Shown in pieces: positions 1 through 12,730 of a stretch of DNA of 64,000 bases. This DNA is from Misgurnus anguillicaudatus (taxonomy: Eukaryota; Chordata; Actinopteri; Cypriniformes; Cobitidae). The notes beneath the pieces were generated by a model, which was not told where the DNA came from, did no database searches, and saw only the letters and a program-made list of their open reading frames with translations. Position 1 is the stretch's first letter, and each line of letters opens with the position of its first letter. Position numbers and translations under genes: made by a program. The DNA is taken from positions 22,178,501 to 22,242,500 of the forward strand of contig NC_073340.2 of the NCBI RefSeq assembly GCF_027580225.2. Reading direction: 5' to 3'.

Positions 1-162
1 CTAAATGGTACCATTGAATGAATGGGGCTAAGCTAAATGCTATCGAAGCGTCGCAGCGCGCTCCAGCGCTTACGTGCACGCACACAGATGATAGAGGGAT
101 GTATCAACAATTCTTAGTTAAGGTAATAACATTTTAATATCGAAAATGAGTAGACTATTCCT
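1..162. repeat. Right arm of a TTAA-type foldback element (window edge)
   Basis: The stretch ends in CTATTCC directly before TTAA (163-166). It carries a 'GAATGGGGCTAAGCTAAATGCT' type core (split over the first lines) that also appears near 3478 and 57575. Only one arm is inside the window, so the partner arm cannot be checked. Confidence 0.5.
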
Positions 163-344
163 TTAAGAGGGCTTTAAAATGTACCTTCACAGTTAGGAAG
201 GGGTTAACTGACCAACATTTTTACATATTTATCCAAAACGACTTAAAGTGGATTACAAGGAGTACATTTTTGTCAGTATGTGTGTTGCCTGGGTTCACAC
301 CGAGGGGCAACCTTCCGATCTCTCTGATGAAGCCATTACGATAG

Positions 345-691
345 CGACTTAATCTGCAATTCATCACACTCCACTTTGTTATGGCAGCAAAGTCCTTGAT
401 TATTACTCCAGAATGAGTATAGTTCCTAGTCATATCTGCCAGAAAATTGAAACTTTTAATTTCCGTCGGTCTTAGTGCATGATGGTAACTACAGAAGAGT
501 CAAGTTTTAAATAGAATTTTTTTTAAACTCTTTGGTTATTTTTGAGCGCGATGCTAATGGTCTAATCAGATTCAATGGATTATGCTAAGCTATGCTAAAA
601 GTGGTACCACCAGACCCGGAGATTCGGCTAAATTGAATATTTAACTCTAGGGGAGCTGGAAAATGAGCATATTTTCAAGAGGATTGTCCCT
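345..691. repeat. Partial copy of the GGACACTCCACTT foldback family
   Basis: It ends TTGTCCC before TTAA (692-695). It matches the right part of the complete element at 26829-27448: the 'CAGAAGAGTCAAGTTTTAAA' block, the 'GATTCAATGGATTATGCTAA' block and the 'GAGCTGGAAAATGAGCATAT' block occur in the same order. The left arm is missing. Confidence 0.7.
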
Positions 692-695
692 TTAA

Positions 696-1252
696 CAAGC
701 AAATACAGGAGCAACACGGGGAATCACAACAACAGTTGCCTTTTACATTCACATTTATGCACTTTTATGTAACGTGACTTATAGTGCATTCAGTCTATAC
801 GTTTTTTTAATAGTCTATATTTGCATCAGTATGTATGCTTCCTAACGTAATCTTTAAAGTAAAATTATATAAAACTCACACTTTTTTGTTTAACTAAATC
901 CATAGTAAAATGAATGCTGGTCTGAGCTGTTTTTTCAGCAGCACTTCAGCAATGGTTTATGGAAATGCTGGAACTTGGTGAGAGTCATCACAATCGGTCT
1001 GACGTTTTAAACTTGGGACATAGAAGGTAAATGTGTAGGTGAAACGTTAGCGACATGACAGCTAATGCAAAAGCATTAGGTTATGTCTCTCTCTCTCGCC
1101 TACAGATAATTGAAATTTCAGGTTTAGGGTGGAGATTCTGGTGCGCTGCAAGAGATGTGTATTATCTGTCTGTGCCAGATCCGGTGTTGAGAAGAAAACT
1201 GTCACATCCAAATGTTCTTTCACCCCTTATTTCCCCACCATCCTCTCTCTCG

Positions 1253-1306
<54 letters not shown>

Positions 1307-3212
1307 CATCCTATTTATTCTGTGCTGTATAATATGCGACTGTTAAATGACATTATATAAACCATTACTTTATTATGTTTTAATATATAATATTGCCTTG
1401 ACATAAAAGCAACATGCATGTTGTTTGAACCTTTAAACTGAACAGTCATTGTTTGTTTAAGCTTGTTTTAGCAGTCGTCTCTCACCTGTACCCCAGACAA
1501 CACGTCTGTTTGACCTTGTTTCCTGTCTTTGTCTGTCATTTTGTTCCTCACAGTGGTACTGTTTCCTCTCTGACTGTGACAAAGCGACCGTTTCTGCATT
1601 TTGCAGCTTTTTGCATGCTTCATTGTGCTGATGCTTTCAGTGATTCTGTCTGCGTTTCAAAAGCATTTCCTAACATTTTGATCACGACAAAAGATAGAGT
1701 ACTAATTGGTCAAACCATGTACTTTACACCTGGTGCCAAATAGAGAGGTAGCTGTAAAAGAAGAGGAAGCCCGTTGCAAGTAGTTTTTTTTTTACATTTT
1801 ATTAATGATTTATCACAAATCCAAAACATATGCAAGTTTCTTAAGACATTCAAACTGTGACACATTTAATCAGTACTTCATGATAGTTAAATCTTTTGAG
1901 GAGGTACAGTTTGACAGGCAAGAACATTTTTTCAATACATCATAACTAATGAATAATTGGTTGCTTTGGTACATCCGCAGGGAACTCCTTGTCCTAGATC
2001 GAACCAAAGGCTTTCAAATGATGTGTGTGGGAGAGGCAAATTGTGTTTTCCATCTGGGTCTAATGATTTATGTTTTGCTGACAGACTGACAGTGACAATT
2101 CTGTAGTGTTTTTATATATTTATTTGATGCTTTGGATTGCATGGTTCTGATTGGCCAATCGCGACATTCCGAGGTTTGTTATTCCCGAATAACAACTGCC
2201 TGAAACTGATAACGCGGCCTCATACAGGTACTGCGAGTCATCTAGAGACCAGTACATTTTAATAATAGTTTAATACTTTTAATAAATTAAATATTTTGCA
2301 TGTTCATCTTGTCTGAACTTTTTTTTGCCTTAAATCTCTAGGAAATTTTTCCTTCCACGTTTGCATTTGACCAGCTTGTATAAAAATCTAATGAATAGTT
2401 TATGTTCCTATACAGTATTTTCTCATGGCAAGTAGCCGTGTAATACGGAGGATATTGTAGAGCCGGGCCAGGCGGCTGTTATCACGAATAAATCCCTTCA
2501 GGGTGATCCAAGTCCTGATTACCCTGTTGGGATTTATTTTAGGATAGCTGCCGGCTGGCTACATGTTATCCCTTATGTAACACTTGAGTGTTTGCTGTAT
2601 TGGCTGTTTAAAGGCAAGGAAATGCAGCACTGTCATGTCTGTTCCTTGTGGATAAAGCGTGCCAGAAAGTTTGGTTTCCTGGATGGGTTTAATGCTGGTT
2701 TATCACGCACCGCACTGTGCTATGTGGGTCACCTTGAGGGATAGGGAACGGATGCAAAGAGGAAGTGAGCTCTTGAAATATTGAGTGTTGAGTTGTTGGA
2801 CCTAATGGGCTCTTATCATTATGACATACTTAATCGTAGTCGCACCTCTGCGGAGACGATAACACACACTCACACATATTTTTGTAGACATTCTTGTATT
2901 CACGTGCAGAGTTTGCTGGTCACGCTGTTACCTTGCTTATCTTTTCATTTAAAATTAAAGTGGTTTAATAAAAGCGCAAAGTGTCTGTTTAATTACCTAT
3001 TTAATTAAGTTCAAGTTCATTTTTTTGTGGTCTCCAAAGTTACCCTTTCTGCATGAGTATGTGTGGGGTTTTAAAGAAGTGTGACTCTTAGTATAATAGC
3101 TGACTTTTATTATGGAAAATGTCTCTGGAATGTACATTAGCCAGCCCAGCCTGGAAAATACATATTTTAGTACACATTTTGTGGCCTGATTTGAGCCAAA
3201 TTAATGTGACTG
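696..3212 (+). other. arhgap12 intron, no gene seen
   Basis: No conserved exon is visible. It holds the CT microsatellite and a region at about 2140-2560 that looks like a decayed repeat because of its inverted ATTGGCCAATC core and flanking GC-richer blocks. Open reading frames here are short and low complexity. Confidence 0.6.
1242..1302. repeat. (CT)n microsatellite
   Basis: Nearly pure CT dinucleotides with a few CG interruptions at the left. The Ser/Leu-rich open frames across it are products of the repeat, not genes. Confidence 0.95.
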
Positions 3213-3216
3213 TTAA

Positions 3217-3608
3217 AGGAAAACACCACCGTTTTTCAATATTTTATTATGTTCTTACCTGAACTTAGATGAATTAATACATACCTATCTTTTTCAATGC
3301 ATGCACTTTTAATCTTGAATGTGTTAGCATTTAGCCTAGCCCCATTCATTTCTATGGCTCCAAACATAAGTTTTATTTTGTGCCACCATACTTATTCGTG
3401 TAATTACTCATGTAATACGGAAAACATGGAAGTGTTTGGTGTCTTCTAAATTCATCCCTGTTTGGAGCCATAGGAATGAATGGGGCTAGGCTAAATGCTA
3501 ACACATTCACAACACACTGTACAAAGATTAAGTGCTTGCATTTAAAAAATATAGGTATGTATTAATTCAAGTTGAGGTAAGAATATTGAAAAACAGTGGT
3601 GTTTTCCT
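3217..3608. mobile_element. TTAA-flanked foldback MITE, AGGAAAACACCAC family
   Basis: Terminal inverted repeats begin AGGAAAACACCAC and end GTGGTGTTTTCCT. They are flanked by TTAA at 3213-3216 and 3609-3612, and the inverted arms extend well inward. A right-arm copy lies near 57470-57714. No transposase is present, so it is non-autonomous. TTAA duplication is the hallmark of piggyBac-type transposition. Confidence 0.85.
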
Positions 3609-3612
3609 TTAA

Positions 3613-6600
3613 GCATTTTACCTTCATGGGACTCTGGTGGTTCCATTGTATCTTAAAGTCAAAGACTAAATACCCTTACCCAAAGACAATTCTTGCGCAC
3701 AGGCACTCTTTGCTGTATGCATTATTCATTGCGTGGGGAGGCGAGTGGGTGCAATGTATTGGACATTAGGGAAGGCATGGCCGTGTGACTATTATCAGCC
3801 GAGCCGACGTCTTATGGTGCAGAGCTTGAACCGGCGCAGTTCAATCACAACATTGCTCTTTTGTTTAAAGCCCTGCATAGCAACTCTTTGTGCCTGGCCA
3901 ATGATATGTGCCCAGGCTGCTGACTCATCAAGGGTGCTACGTCATTTCATTGACATTTCTGTCTCACATACACACACACACACTACTTTAGCATAGATTT
4001 GAACATTAGTTATGTATATTTCACTGATTTGAAGATCGGTAAGCAGTAAGCTGCAAACTATTCACATCAGTAGAGCGAGAATGTCCAGTAGCAAAATGGC
4101 TTGGCGAGTTCCTGTGATTGAATCGCTGTGATTGAATCACGGTGCCTAAAGGCAGGAGTATAGTCTGTTTTTTATGTGTGCGCAAATGTACATGCACGGT
4201 CGAACGCACAGCCTTGCAAAGTATTTGATGGTTTCATCGGATTCACGTGCAGTGATGTGTCTGGTCCGAACTTTACTTCCGGTTTCTGTTTGTTTTAATG
4301 GTCTGACTAGTTGCTGACACCAGATGCGAGTTCAACAATTTACACAAGTAGATTACATACAAAGTCAATGCAAAGATGCGATCAGACGTGTCCTCGCGTG
4401 GGGCGATGCGAATGACATGATTCAACACGAGCGAAAAATTAGCATGAAATGAAGTTAAATCCCGCGAGTAATCTAGAGGGAGTAACGCGATGCCCCGCGT
4501 TTGGTGTGTTCGTAGCATTAAAAGAATACCTTGTCGAAAATAACAAATGTTTTGGTTTCCTAGGTAATCTAAGTGTTGTTTATTTTGCTTGTTATATAAA
4601 TAAACTACTTTAAACATATTTTGTTGTTATTTATTCTTAGCGGAGTTTACCGGAAGTTACTTGTTTTCCATGAAAGCCGCTTGTTTATGTTGTTACTGAA
4701 ACCGGCTATAGTTTATTTGACTCGTACATGTACACAGATGTTCGATGCATGCGCCAAAATGCAATGCACCTCCTGGGCTACATACTACATTCTTTTGTAA
4801 GCGCATATGCAACCAACGTATACAACGTACGTGAGGTTTCGCCCTCTTCTTATGGCAAAATTGCGTCACACGCGCTGTACACAGACTCTCACGTACACGT
4901 AAAAACTGGACTAAAAACTCATTTTATGTATCGTGTATGAAGTGGCACACGACAGGATTTTTCCTTTTTAATCAAAATGTCTCTATGTAAACATTAGCAT
5001 GTAGCTACTATGAACCTGCTCCTTCCCACCAGGACCCTGACAAGCACGAATAGGAACCATGGCGACTAAAATGGTACCCTTCCTTTTGCGGAGCGTGTGA
5101 ACTGCGCTCTGGTGACCTCTAGTGCAATGACCTTTGACCCCAATGGACCGACTTTGAGTGTACCAGGCCACATTCGGTCACCCATTGCTTTCTATCTCTT
5201 TCTCCCTCCCTCGCTCTCTTATCCACTCTTCAATGGTTAAGGTCAGCATCCTAATGATTAAGCCTATTTAAAAAGAACCTCACTGCTGCTATATATAACT
5301 CATTAAGATTCTTTGTAGGTGCCTAGTGTCTGTCTTTGTGTGGCTTTTAGGTGGAAAAGCCTTTATTTACCTATATCTGATTCAGATTTCTTAATCTGTC
5401 TTTCTTTTATCACATTTGTATCGCTCACTGTCCCTGAAAGAAGGGCAGTGTTCACTTTGTCAGTGCTGGATGGTTTCGGCCCACATATTTTCATACCTTC
5501 GATTTCCACAGTACATGCTGAGTGCCGAAAGTGCTGAAGTGTAAACTGTGAGATAGATAAAGAAATATAGGAAGGCATTTATTGTATAGGGTTGCGATTT
5601 GATGCGTTTGTGTGTTGACAACATTGTATGGCAGAAAATTCTGTGGCATTGCGATATTTTACAATTTATGGCAGATGATTTTATCCAAAAGTGAATCAAA
5701 CCCATGACATTTGCACTGCTACAGGTTTTCGTTGACGTTTTCTGCTGTAAAATAAAGGATTAACAAACCCTCTACATTCATACTGGGATATCATGCATAA
5801 CTTGACCTCCAAGTAATAGAGAGTGAATAAGGATGTGTAGGAGTAAAGGATGATGTCAGTTGTTTTTTGAGGAGTACGTCATTGTGGCCACTTACATCAT
5901 TTTGCTGATTCGCCCATGACATTCGTACAAGTGTGTTCACATATATGCTTTGTTCGGTCAGTACCCCGGCTTTGTTGGCATTGTGAGAAAGCTGCATTGT
6001 TCTTGGTCTATTTCTGCAGCTAAAGGTCTTCTCCAGGGCAGGCATGGGCGTCCTCTATAAACATATGGCATCATATTGCTCCATTGAGAGTCGAGAATGT
6101 CTATTCTACTATAGATTTGCATAACTTGAATTTTTATCCCACAAACCCTCAAACACACTAACCTTTTCAAACTCCGATTTTTTTCCTCGGAAAACATTCC
6201 CTTTCAGAATCCAATCTCGCCACTCAACTCTTCAAAAAAAAAAAAAGTTCTCTCTCTTGAATCGCCTCTAGCTGTGTATTCATCTTTCTGCTACTCTTTG
6301 TTGAGTCATTGTGAGGGCAACCGTTCCTGAATAGCTATTGTGCTTCTGTACCAAGAACCGCCGTCCCCTTTAGTTTATGTGGCAGACGTTAGACGATCAT
6401 CTAGGACATTTCGCTAACCCTGCTGTGCTTGTGTGTACAAGGGTGACGAACCGACACCAGGAAAACGCACCACAGTGCACCCACACCGCAAGTGTTGATT
6501 CAATCTATTGACACCTTTGTTTATAAGACATGTGCTAAATGTGATCACCCCAGAACAGTTGGAGTTCATTGGTTATGGTTAAGACTAATAACAAGCGATA

Positions 6601-6863
6601 ACTTCATTACATTTCATTTTTATGTTGTTAGCTCAGCAGCATGTTTAGATGATGCTGTTATTTGACCTGCATGTAATTTAATTCACATTGACAAGATTAT
6701 CTGATTCAGTTTCAGTTCAGATCAATTAACTCGTGTGAATCTGTGAATGTGATTGTGTATTTGATAGATAGAGGAACAGTATGAAATATCTGTCTTAAGG
6801 GATTTTTTTTACGCCAAAAGATAAGAATAAAATTAATTTGATGTATTTGATAAACATATCAAA
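3613..6863 (+). other. arhgap12 intron, mostly unassigned
   Basis: No exon is recognised. At 4226-4711 there is a disrupted copy of the short element seen intact near 24272-24440, with about 330 bp of unrelated repeat-like sequence inside. The rest (4950-6860) looks like ordinary AT-rich intron with short poly-A and poly-T runs. Confidence 0.55.
4226..4711. repeat. Interrupted copy of the GGTTTCATCGG short element
   Basis: The left part (GGTTTCATCGG, then ACTTCCGGTTTC and GACTAGTTGCT) and the right part (GCCGCTTGTTTATGTTGTTA) match the reverse strand of 24272-24440, where they lie close together. Here about 330 bp separates them, which implies a later insertion with some local loss. Confidence 0.6.
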
Positions 6864-7391
6864 TATTTCATTGCTTAAAAACAACGTTATTTTGTGTATT
6901 TGATAATGTGTTTGTGTGGTTTATGGTTAAAAAACACATAATTTTCCACATACCATACATTTTTTTAGCTCCAGATTTCACTCTCTTCCTGAAACACACT
7001 GATTTTGTACAAAACTGATTGGCCAGGTAATCTGTACGTTGTGATTGGCCTGAATACCTCTGATGTCAGCCGGAAATATGATGCTCCTTACCATGTTTGA
7101 AAGATTCGGTCACAATTCAATGCTAACAGGAGTTAATTTACAGACTATGAGTCAAAGCGGGAGGAATTATGATAATGTTGGTCTTTACTACGTCACCAAT
7201 CCCAGGAAGTAAACTGTTGCCTACAATCCGTGTGTTTGTTGTAGTCCAAAAAACGAGATTCAGGTTGGAGACGATAACTCGCGTCATCGTTTACTTTGGG
7301 GTATGTACCTTTTGCATATCATTAACATGTACTAATACACAATTACACACCAAAGGAAATGTAAAATCGTCAATCAGACCATTGGTGCTCT
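6864..7391. mobile_element. Uninterrupted copy of the AGGGCACC TTAA element
   Basis: This copy parallels 11876-14110 block by block (AGCTCCAGATTTCACTCTCT; the TGATTGGCC block; CACCAATCCCAGGAAGTAAA; CTTTTGCATATC). It ends TTGGTGCTC before TTAA (7392-7395). The left terminus is eroded. It shows the pre-insertion state for the nested elements in the other copy. Confidence 0.8.
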
Positions 7392-7395
7392 TTAA

Positions 7396-8000
7396 TATCA
7401 TTGTCTTATTTTTGATGGAGGTGACGTTTAGAGGCTTTTGCATCAGAGCTCTTCAATTTCTGTTGGTAATATTATATCTACCGGTATACACAACCCAGAC
7501 ACAGCTCACTTTTACTAGGCATTGCTGATTGTCCTCATATTTAAATGACAATGCTGTCACTGTGATATAAGGCCTGTGATAGTGACCGTACTACTGCTTA
7601 CTCAACCTGCTAATACTCTTAAAATATAGCCTGCTAACCCACTGGCCGTGTAATTACCAAGAGGCAATACCACAGCAGGAATTAATGAACGATTTTCTCA
7701 TTAGTCAAGGGCTTTAGGTTCAGGGTATCTGTAGTATGGTGTGTTTGACGAAAGTTTAACGTGAATGATAGTTATTTAATAGTTGTGAAATTGAGGTACT
7801 ATATAATAATCTGTGGCCACTGTAGGTTGAGGACATCAGACATGCAGTACTTTTCTCAAACCACAATGAGATCATCCTTGTTAGACCTATTTGCTAATGC
7901 ATTGCACTTCTCATACTCGCTGCTTTGCATTAATGCACAATAGGAAAAAGTGTTATAGAAGTAAAATTGAATTTAGCTTGCTAAATAAATTGGAAATATA
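7396..8000 (+). other. arhgap12 intron, nothing recognised
   Basis: AT-rich sequence with no exon signature and no clear inverted repeat. Confidence 0.5.
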
Positions 8001-8386
8001 TAGACCCCTTCACGGTTTACGTCACAGGCTGTTCCCACTGCGCATGTCGGGGTCAGAAAAGTCATTACAGCTGATTGAGTTGCGTATTATTCGGTATCGT
8101 CAAAAATGCCTACTTACGTCGTGGGCTGTGAAAATCGCACCAGGTCTTCCGTTAAGTTTTCGCGATTCATGCAGAATCTCAAAAACAAAAAAATACAACA
8201 TCTGCGTCTGCAAGCAATTAACGTGCAGACTGGGACAATGCAAAGATCAAAGAGGCTTGTGTTTGTAGTGCTCACTTCATTTGAGGTAAGTCATCATTTT
8301 TCAGCACTGTTAGATTAAATTATTAAGCCTAAATGGTATGAACAGTTCGATAGTCATTCAATGTTTACAAACCTTGAAGGGGTCTA
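8001..8386. mobile_element. Short inverted-repeat element carrying a THAP-like fragment
   Basis: The ends are near-perfect inverted repeats: TAGACCCCTTCACGGTTT on the left and AAACCTTGAAGGGGTCTA on the right. Between them is a piece of coding-like sequence (8106-8281) followed by a good donor, GAG|GTAAGT. I see no clear target duplication. The THAP link suggests a P-element-type or other THAP-bearing transposon, but the superfamily is not settled. Confidence 0.65.
8106..8281 (+). pseudogene. Decayed THAP-domain exon fragment (transposon derived)
   Basis: The ATG frame starts MPTYVVGCENRTRSS, similar to the N-terminal Cys region of THAP zinc fingers (usually MP-x-x-C-x4-C). Here the first Cys is lost. 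Further on, the signature CVCSAHF (Cys-x2-His part of the C2CH finger) appears in another frame at about 8240-8281, just before a stop. One or more frameshifts therefore separate the two halves. THAP fingers are DNA-binding domains of P-element-type transposases and of cellular THAP proteins. The fragment sits between inverted repeats, so a transposon origin is more likely. It cannot encode a functional finger as it stands. Confidence 0.55.
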
Positions 8387-8404
8387 TAGCATATCAACTC
8401 ACTT

Positions 8405-8407
<3 letters not shown>

Positions 8408-8464
<57 letters not shown>
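8408..8464. repeat. (CA)n microsatellite
   Basis: Pure CA dinucleotide run of roughly 27 units. Confidence 0.97.
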
Positions 8465-8468
<4 letters not shown>

Positions 8469-8557
8469 TATACACACAACCTCAATCCTCTGATTTCAAA
8501 GTATGTAACAATCAATAATGTTTTGGTCTCAGTAAAGTCCACATGGATACTTGTATT

Positions 8558-9475
8558 TGGGTGATTCTCACGAAAACTTGGTTTAAAAAATGTCAAGCAT
8601 GAAAATGTAAAAATTGCTTAAATTTACTTTTTTCCCACCAGACATTGAAAAACAAAGTCTGGAGTAAATGGGAACATTAATTTAAAAACTTTTACTTATC
8701 ATTTAACACTTTTTGTAACATAATTTAAAAAATTTGTCCTAAAAAATCTCATTACCGCAACAGTCAGAAAACATCAACACTGACATATTTTCAAAATGAC
8801 ATGACAAACCTGAAAGAACATAATTTGGAGATTCTGCACATGCATTTAAAATCAAAGTATTATGCTTCTATTAATTAAATTAACATTTAATAAGCATCTG
8901 TTGCGGTAATGATAATCAAAATGTCGTGTAAGCATTCTGACAAGACAATATTTCAAATTAACTGTAAAAAAATGATCTTACCTGGTAGCCATCTTGAAGT
9001 AACTGGTCCATGTGCTTGGTCACTCAAAATCAAACTTTATTAAAATTCTGTATGTGTGCTTAAACTGTTCTCAAAAAGTGTTGCGGAGGATGAGAACATC
9101 AGGCATGGACACATCATTTTCCTAATTTTTCTTCATTATTATTATACATGAATATTCAGTAAATATTTTTTCTGTCATCTAAAGTAGTCTAGCAAAACAT
9201 CCATTTATTTTTTTCTTAATATTTTTGTGTTAATTTGATTAAATTACAACATAACGCATGTTCAAACACAGTCGGACACATTGCGGTAATGAGAATTTCA
9301 GCAGAAAATTATATAAAATTTCCAATTATAAATTCTTACGTTGAAATCACACATTGTGCAAGGTAGAACACAGTATTGTGTTAATTCTGATGCTTTTTAA
9401 TGTTACTATATTACACATTTTAAAGCTAAAATCATTAGTGCCGTGGTGTTTCAATGGTTTCGTGAGAATCACCCA
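8558..9475. mobile_element. TGGGTGATTCTC inverted-repeat element, copy 1
   Basis: Terminal inverted repeats TGGGTGATTCTCACGAAA and TTTCGTGAGAATCACCCA bound 918 bp. Interior motifs GCGGTAATGA and ACCGCAAC recur. A second copy lies at 16151-16991 in the opposite orientation. No long open frame is present, so the element is non-autonomous. Confidence 0.85.
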
Positions 9476-10844
9476 TTTATATACATATCAAAGGTTATCC
9501 AGTTTAGTGCAGTGACCAGCTCCAGCTAATATTTTTGTTTACATTAATTCATGCTTAAATTTGGAGCACAGTCATGAAGTGTTTTGAAGCTCAGAAACAG
9601 CGTGTTGCTCACTAGGAGTCCTGTCCAACGTTATTGAATAATTAATAAAGGTTTAAGAGAGATGAGGGGAACCAATCGAAAAGGAGAGATTTGCATCCAT
9701 TGCAGGGCGGCACCATCTGCCTTAGTGGATGTGGGACTTCCATCAAAGCACAACGCCCCCAGGTTTTCACACACAGAGGGACAAATACACACTTCTGTAC
9801 ATTCATGGTTCAGTTAATCTGTTACACTTGCAGAGATTTATGGCCACATATACTGATTGAATATTTCCAAGTCTTGCACTTAAAGCGTTTTTCTTCATTG
9901 CGGTTTTGTAAGTGTAGTGCAATGTTCCTATAGCTCAGCTGATAGAGATTTGTATTATAGCAACGTAAACAAATCTGAGTACTAATAAATACAATTTATA
10001 GCTTAAATTCACTGTATGAGATCTCTACAAAATTTGTAAGTAATGTCAGGTTTAGTGATCAGCATGGGGAGCGATGTTTGCTTGTGGTATCACGTAGCAT
10101 CAGGCTGTGTGCCGAGGACCTAAAGGTTAATTGGTTGTTTTTCTGTCAAGAGTTTGAACGTTGCTGAGCTTACTGAGGTGTAAAATGGATCTTAAATTCT
10201 CTATAAGTTTGCTCTCTACCTCTCACTAAATCACCAGTTCTTCCAGGGGCCACACACACATTGTGGTTGTCTCATACACGTGTGGTTGTCTCATATACAG
10301 AAACCTTTTGGTTAAGCACTGCAGACATGCGCACACATTTGCATGGCCCCAGGGGTTCCTGTGTGTCTGTGTATGCATTGGTCTGTATATGTCACAGATG
10401 TGCTAAAGTGTGCCTGAGTGGATGCTTCCTGACGGAGGGCACTCAGCCGGAAATGTAGGTTAAGCTGGTCATCCATACCCCCTCCATGAGGAAGACAAAG
10501 GAAGATAAGAGAGAAAGATATATGATGAATATTCTGGTTGTTTTAGTTTGAGGAACGATTGGAAAATGTTTGGCTTGTACTTTGTTTACATTCACATACA
10601 TCTATATAATCATTAAACATTTTTTCTTTCTCTAAGTAACCTGACTCACATTTTTACTGTTATGCAACCAACTTAGGGTTTGTCACAGTGGGTCACCTCC
10701 TAGGCCTTTACGTAAATAACTAAGTAAATGTGTTCATTCATAACCTTAATAAAATAATAAATTTTAAAACTTAAAACTATTAATAAAACTTATATACCGT
10801 CCAGAAGGCAGAATAATGTCTTCTTATCACCTCCCAGCACCATC
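9476..10844 (+). other. arhgap12 intron, no gene or clear repeat
   Basis: Mixed-composition sequence with short CA stretches. I recognise no exon, foldback or tandem structure. Confidence 0.5.
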
Positions 10845-10849
10845 CGCTC

Positions 10850-11533
10850 TTGTAGGTTCATCCTTTACAACAAATTAGACCTTTCCTATCTGAGCATGCT
10901 ACACAAGTACACTTCAGGCTCTTGTCCTTTCCAAACTGGACTATTGCAATGCGCTACTGGCCGAACTCGCAGCGTGCACAACCAAATATTTTAAAGTAGA
11001 CTTTAATGAGCCTAAGAGGGCGCATGTCACTCCTTTCTTTGTCAGGTTACACTGGCTTCCTATAGTAACTCGCATCAAATACAAATCTCTGCTTCTGGTC
11101 TTAAAAACCACCACTCGCTTATACAGACTTATGTACCCTATAGATCCCTGTGCTCTGCCAACGAGCGACGTCTTGTGGTGTCATCCCGAAAAGGGAAAAA
11201 ATCACTATCGCGTACCTTCTCTGGTTCTATTCCAAATCTGTGTAATGATCTGCCGGTTGCGACAAGATCTGCTGACTCTGTAGCCGTCTTCAAGAATCTG
11301 CTAAAAACCCATCTCTTCCGCTAACACCTTACTTACTAATTCAAAGTTTGATATATTTCTCTATTTTCCTATCTTTTTTATGTCCTTAAAAAACTTTGGC
11401 TATACTGTGTTGGAGTGGATGAGACTAGTTTTAGTGCATCTATGCATTGCTGTTCTTGTGTTGTTCTAATAGCTTATTGTGTATCTCATTTGTAAGATGC
11501 TTTTAGTAAAACCATCTGCTAAATCACTAAATG
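10850..11533 (+). mobile_element. 3' end of a LINE (L2-like) retrotransposon, decayed
   Basis: Broken frames on the + strand read like the C-terminal part of an L2/CR1-group reverse transcriptase: LSKLDYCNALLAEL at about 10930-10970, VRLHWLPIVTRIKYKSLLL near 11043-11095, and DSVAVFKNLLKTHLFR just before a stop near 11323. A typical 3' tail ending CATCTGCTAAATCACTAAAT follows. The 5' end is truncated, as usual for LINEs, and there are stops and frameshifts. Confidence 0.8.
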
Positions 11534-12138
11534 TATTATATTTTATATCCCTTATTATTCCTTACATACAGAGTTGCTTCGCTGTGGCAAACAATATCGT
11601 AAAAAGTGTGCCAAGATTAAGATCCTCAGCAAAAGAGTGTACGCCAGCTATGTGTTTTTATCTTGTTCCTATAACAAACATACATTGACTATAAAGTTTG
11701 GGATGCTTAGGAGGAGACAGGTTGCCATGCAAACCATTTCTTTTCTTTTGCTTATTTAATGAACGTGACCAGCACAGAGTTAAATGGTGCAGTGGTGACC
11801 CCTAGTGGGCGATAAAAAGAATGCAGTGTCTAAGCATTTGGTTGGTTTTAAAAAAACACCAGGATCACAATTTAAAGGGCACCTATTTCATTGCTAAAAA
11901 CAAGGTTATTTTGTGTATTTTGTATAATACAATGTGTTTGCGTGGTTTATGGTTAAAAAACAAATTACTTTCCAAACACCGTACATTTTTGTAGCTCCAG
12001 ATTTCACTCTCTTCCTGAAACACGTGGATTTAAAAAGCTCTGTGTCCCCGATTGGCCAGCTAATCTGTACGTTGTGATTGGCCTAAATATCTCTGACGTC
12101 AGCCGGAAATGTGACCCTCTGAAAAATTCGGTCACAAT

Positions 12139-12699
12139 AAGGGCTGGGCAAAAAAATAAACGATTTTTCGATTAATCGTTTTTTTTAAACGTGGTCGATT
12201 CAGAATCGATTCTCAAAGAGCAGAATCGATTTTTTTTCCATATTTTTTGCAAATATTGAACGTAAGATTAACATTAATCAAATTACTAGTCGTCTTCACT
12301 AGATGTCACCCTCTTTTTTGCCTTGCATGATATCACCAAGGAGCGAGAGGTGAGCCTGTCATTCTTTCATTTAGTCCTTAAAATGGCGGTTTTGGGTGCT
12401 TCATCAACGTTGATGCCACCTTCACATAAAAAGTAAGAGGTATGGAGGCATTTTAGATTTCGCTAGCAAGACGAAGACGATAGTGTTGTGGCTTTTCATT
12501 TCTTTTTATTAATTACCCACTCCTTTTTATTAATATAGTATTTGTATTAAATCTATATTCATTGAGTTGAATTGAGAATTGAGTATAAAAACTAACCCGA
12601 GATCCGGAATCGAAAATTGAATCGAGAATCAAAATCGAATCGATTTGATAGCTTGTGAATCGAAATTGAATCGAACATCTGAATCGATACCCAGCCCTA
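12139..12699. mobile_element. hAT-like non-autonomous element
   Basis: The termini AAGGGCTGGGC and ACCCAGCCCTA are inverted. The 8-bp sequence GTCACAAT is duplicated at 12131-12138 and 12700-12707, and it is single (GGTCACAATTCAATGC) in the uninterrupted copy near 7110. An 8-bp duplication with TAGGGCTGGG-type ends fits the hAT superfamily. The interior is rich in the tetranucleotide ATCG (ATTAATCG and AATCGAT repeats). Confidence 0.85.
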
Positions 12700-12730
12700 G
12701 TCACAATGCAATGCTAACAGGAGCTAACTT

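Noticed and set aside
1055..1360. Ser/Leu-rich open frames
   Set aside because: They are translations of the CT microsatellite.
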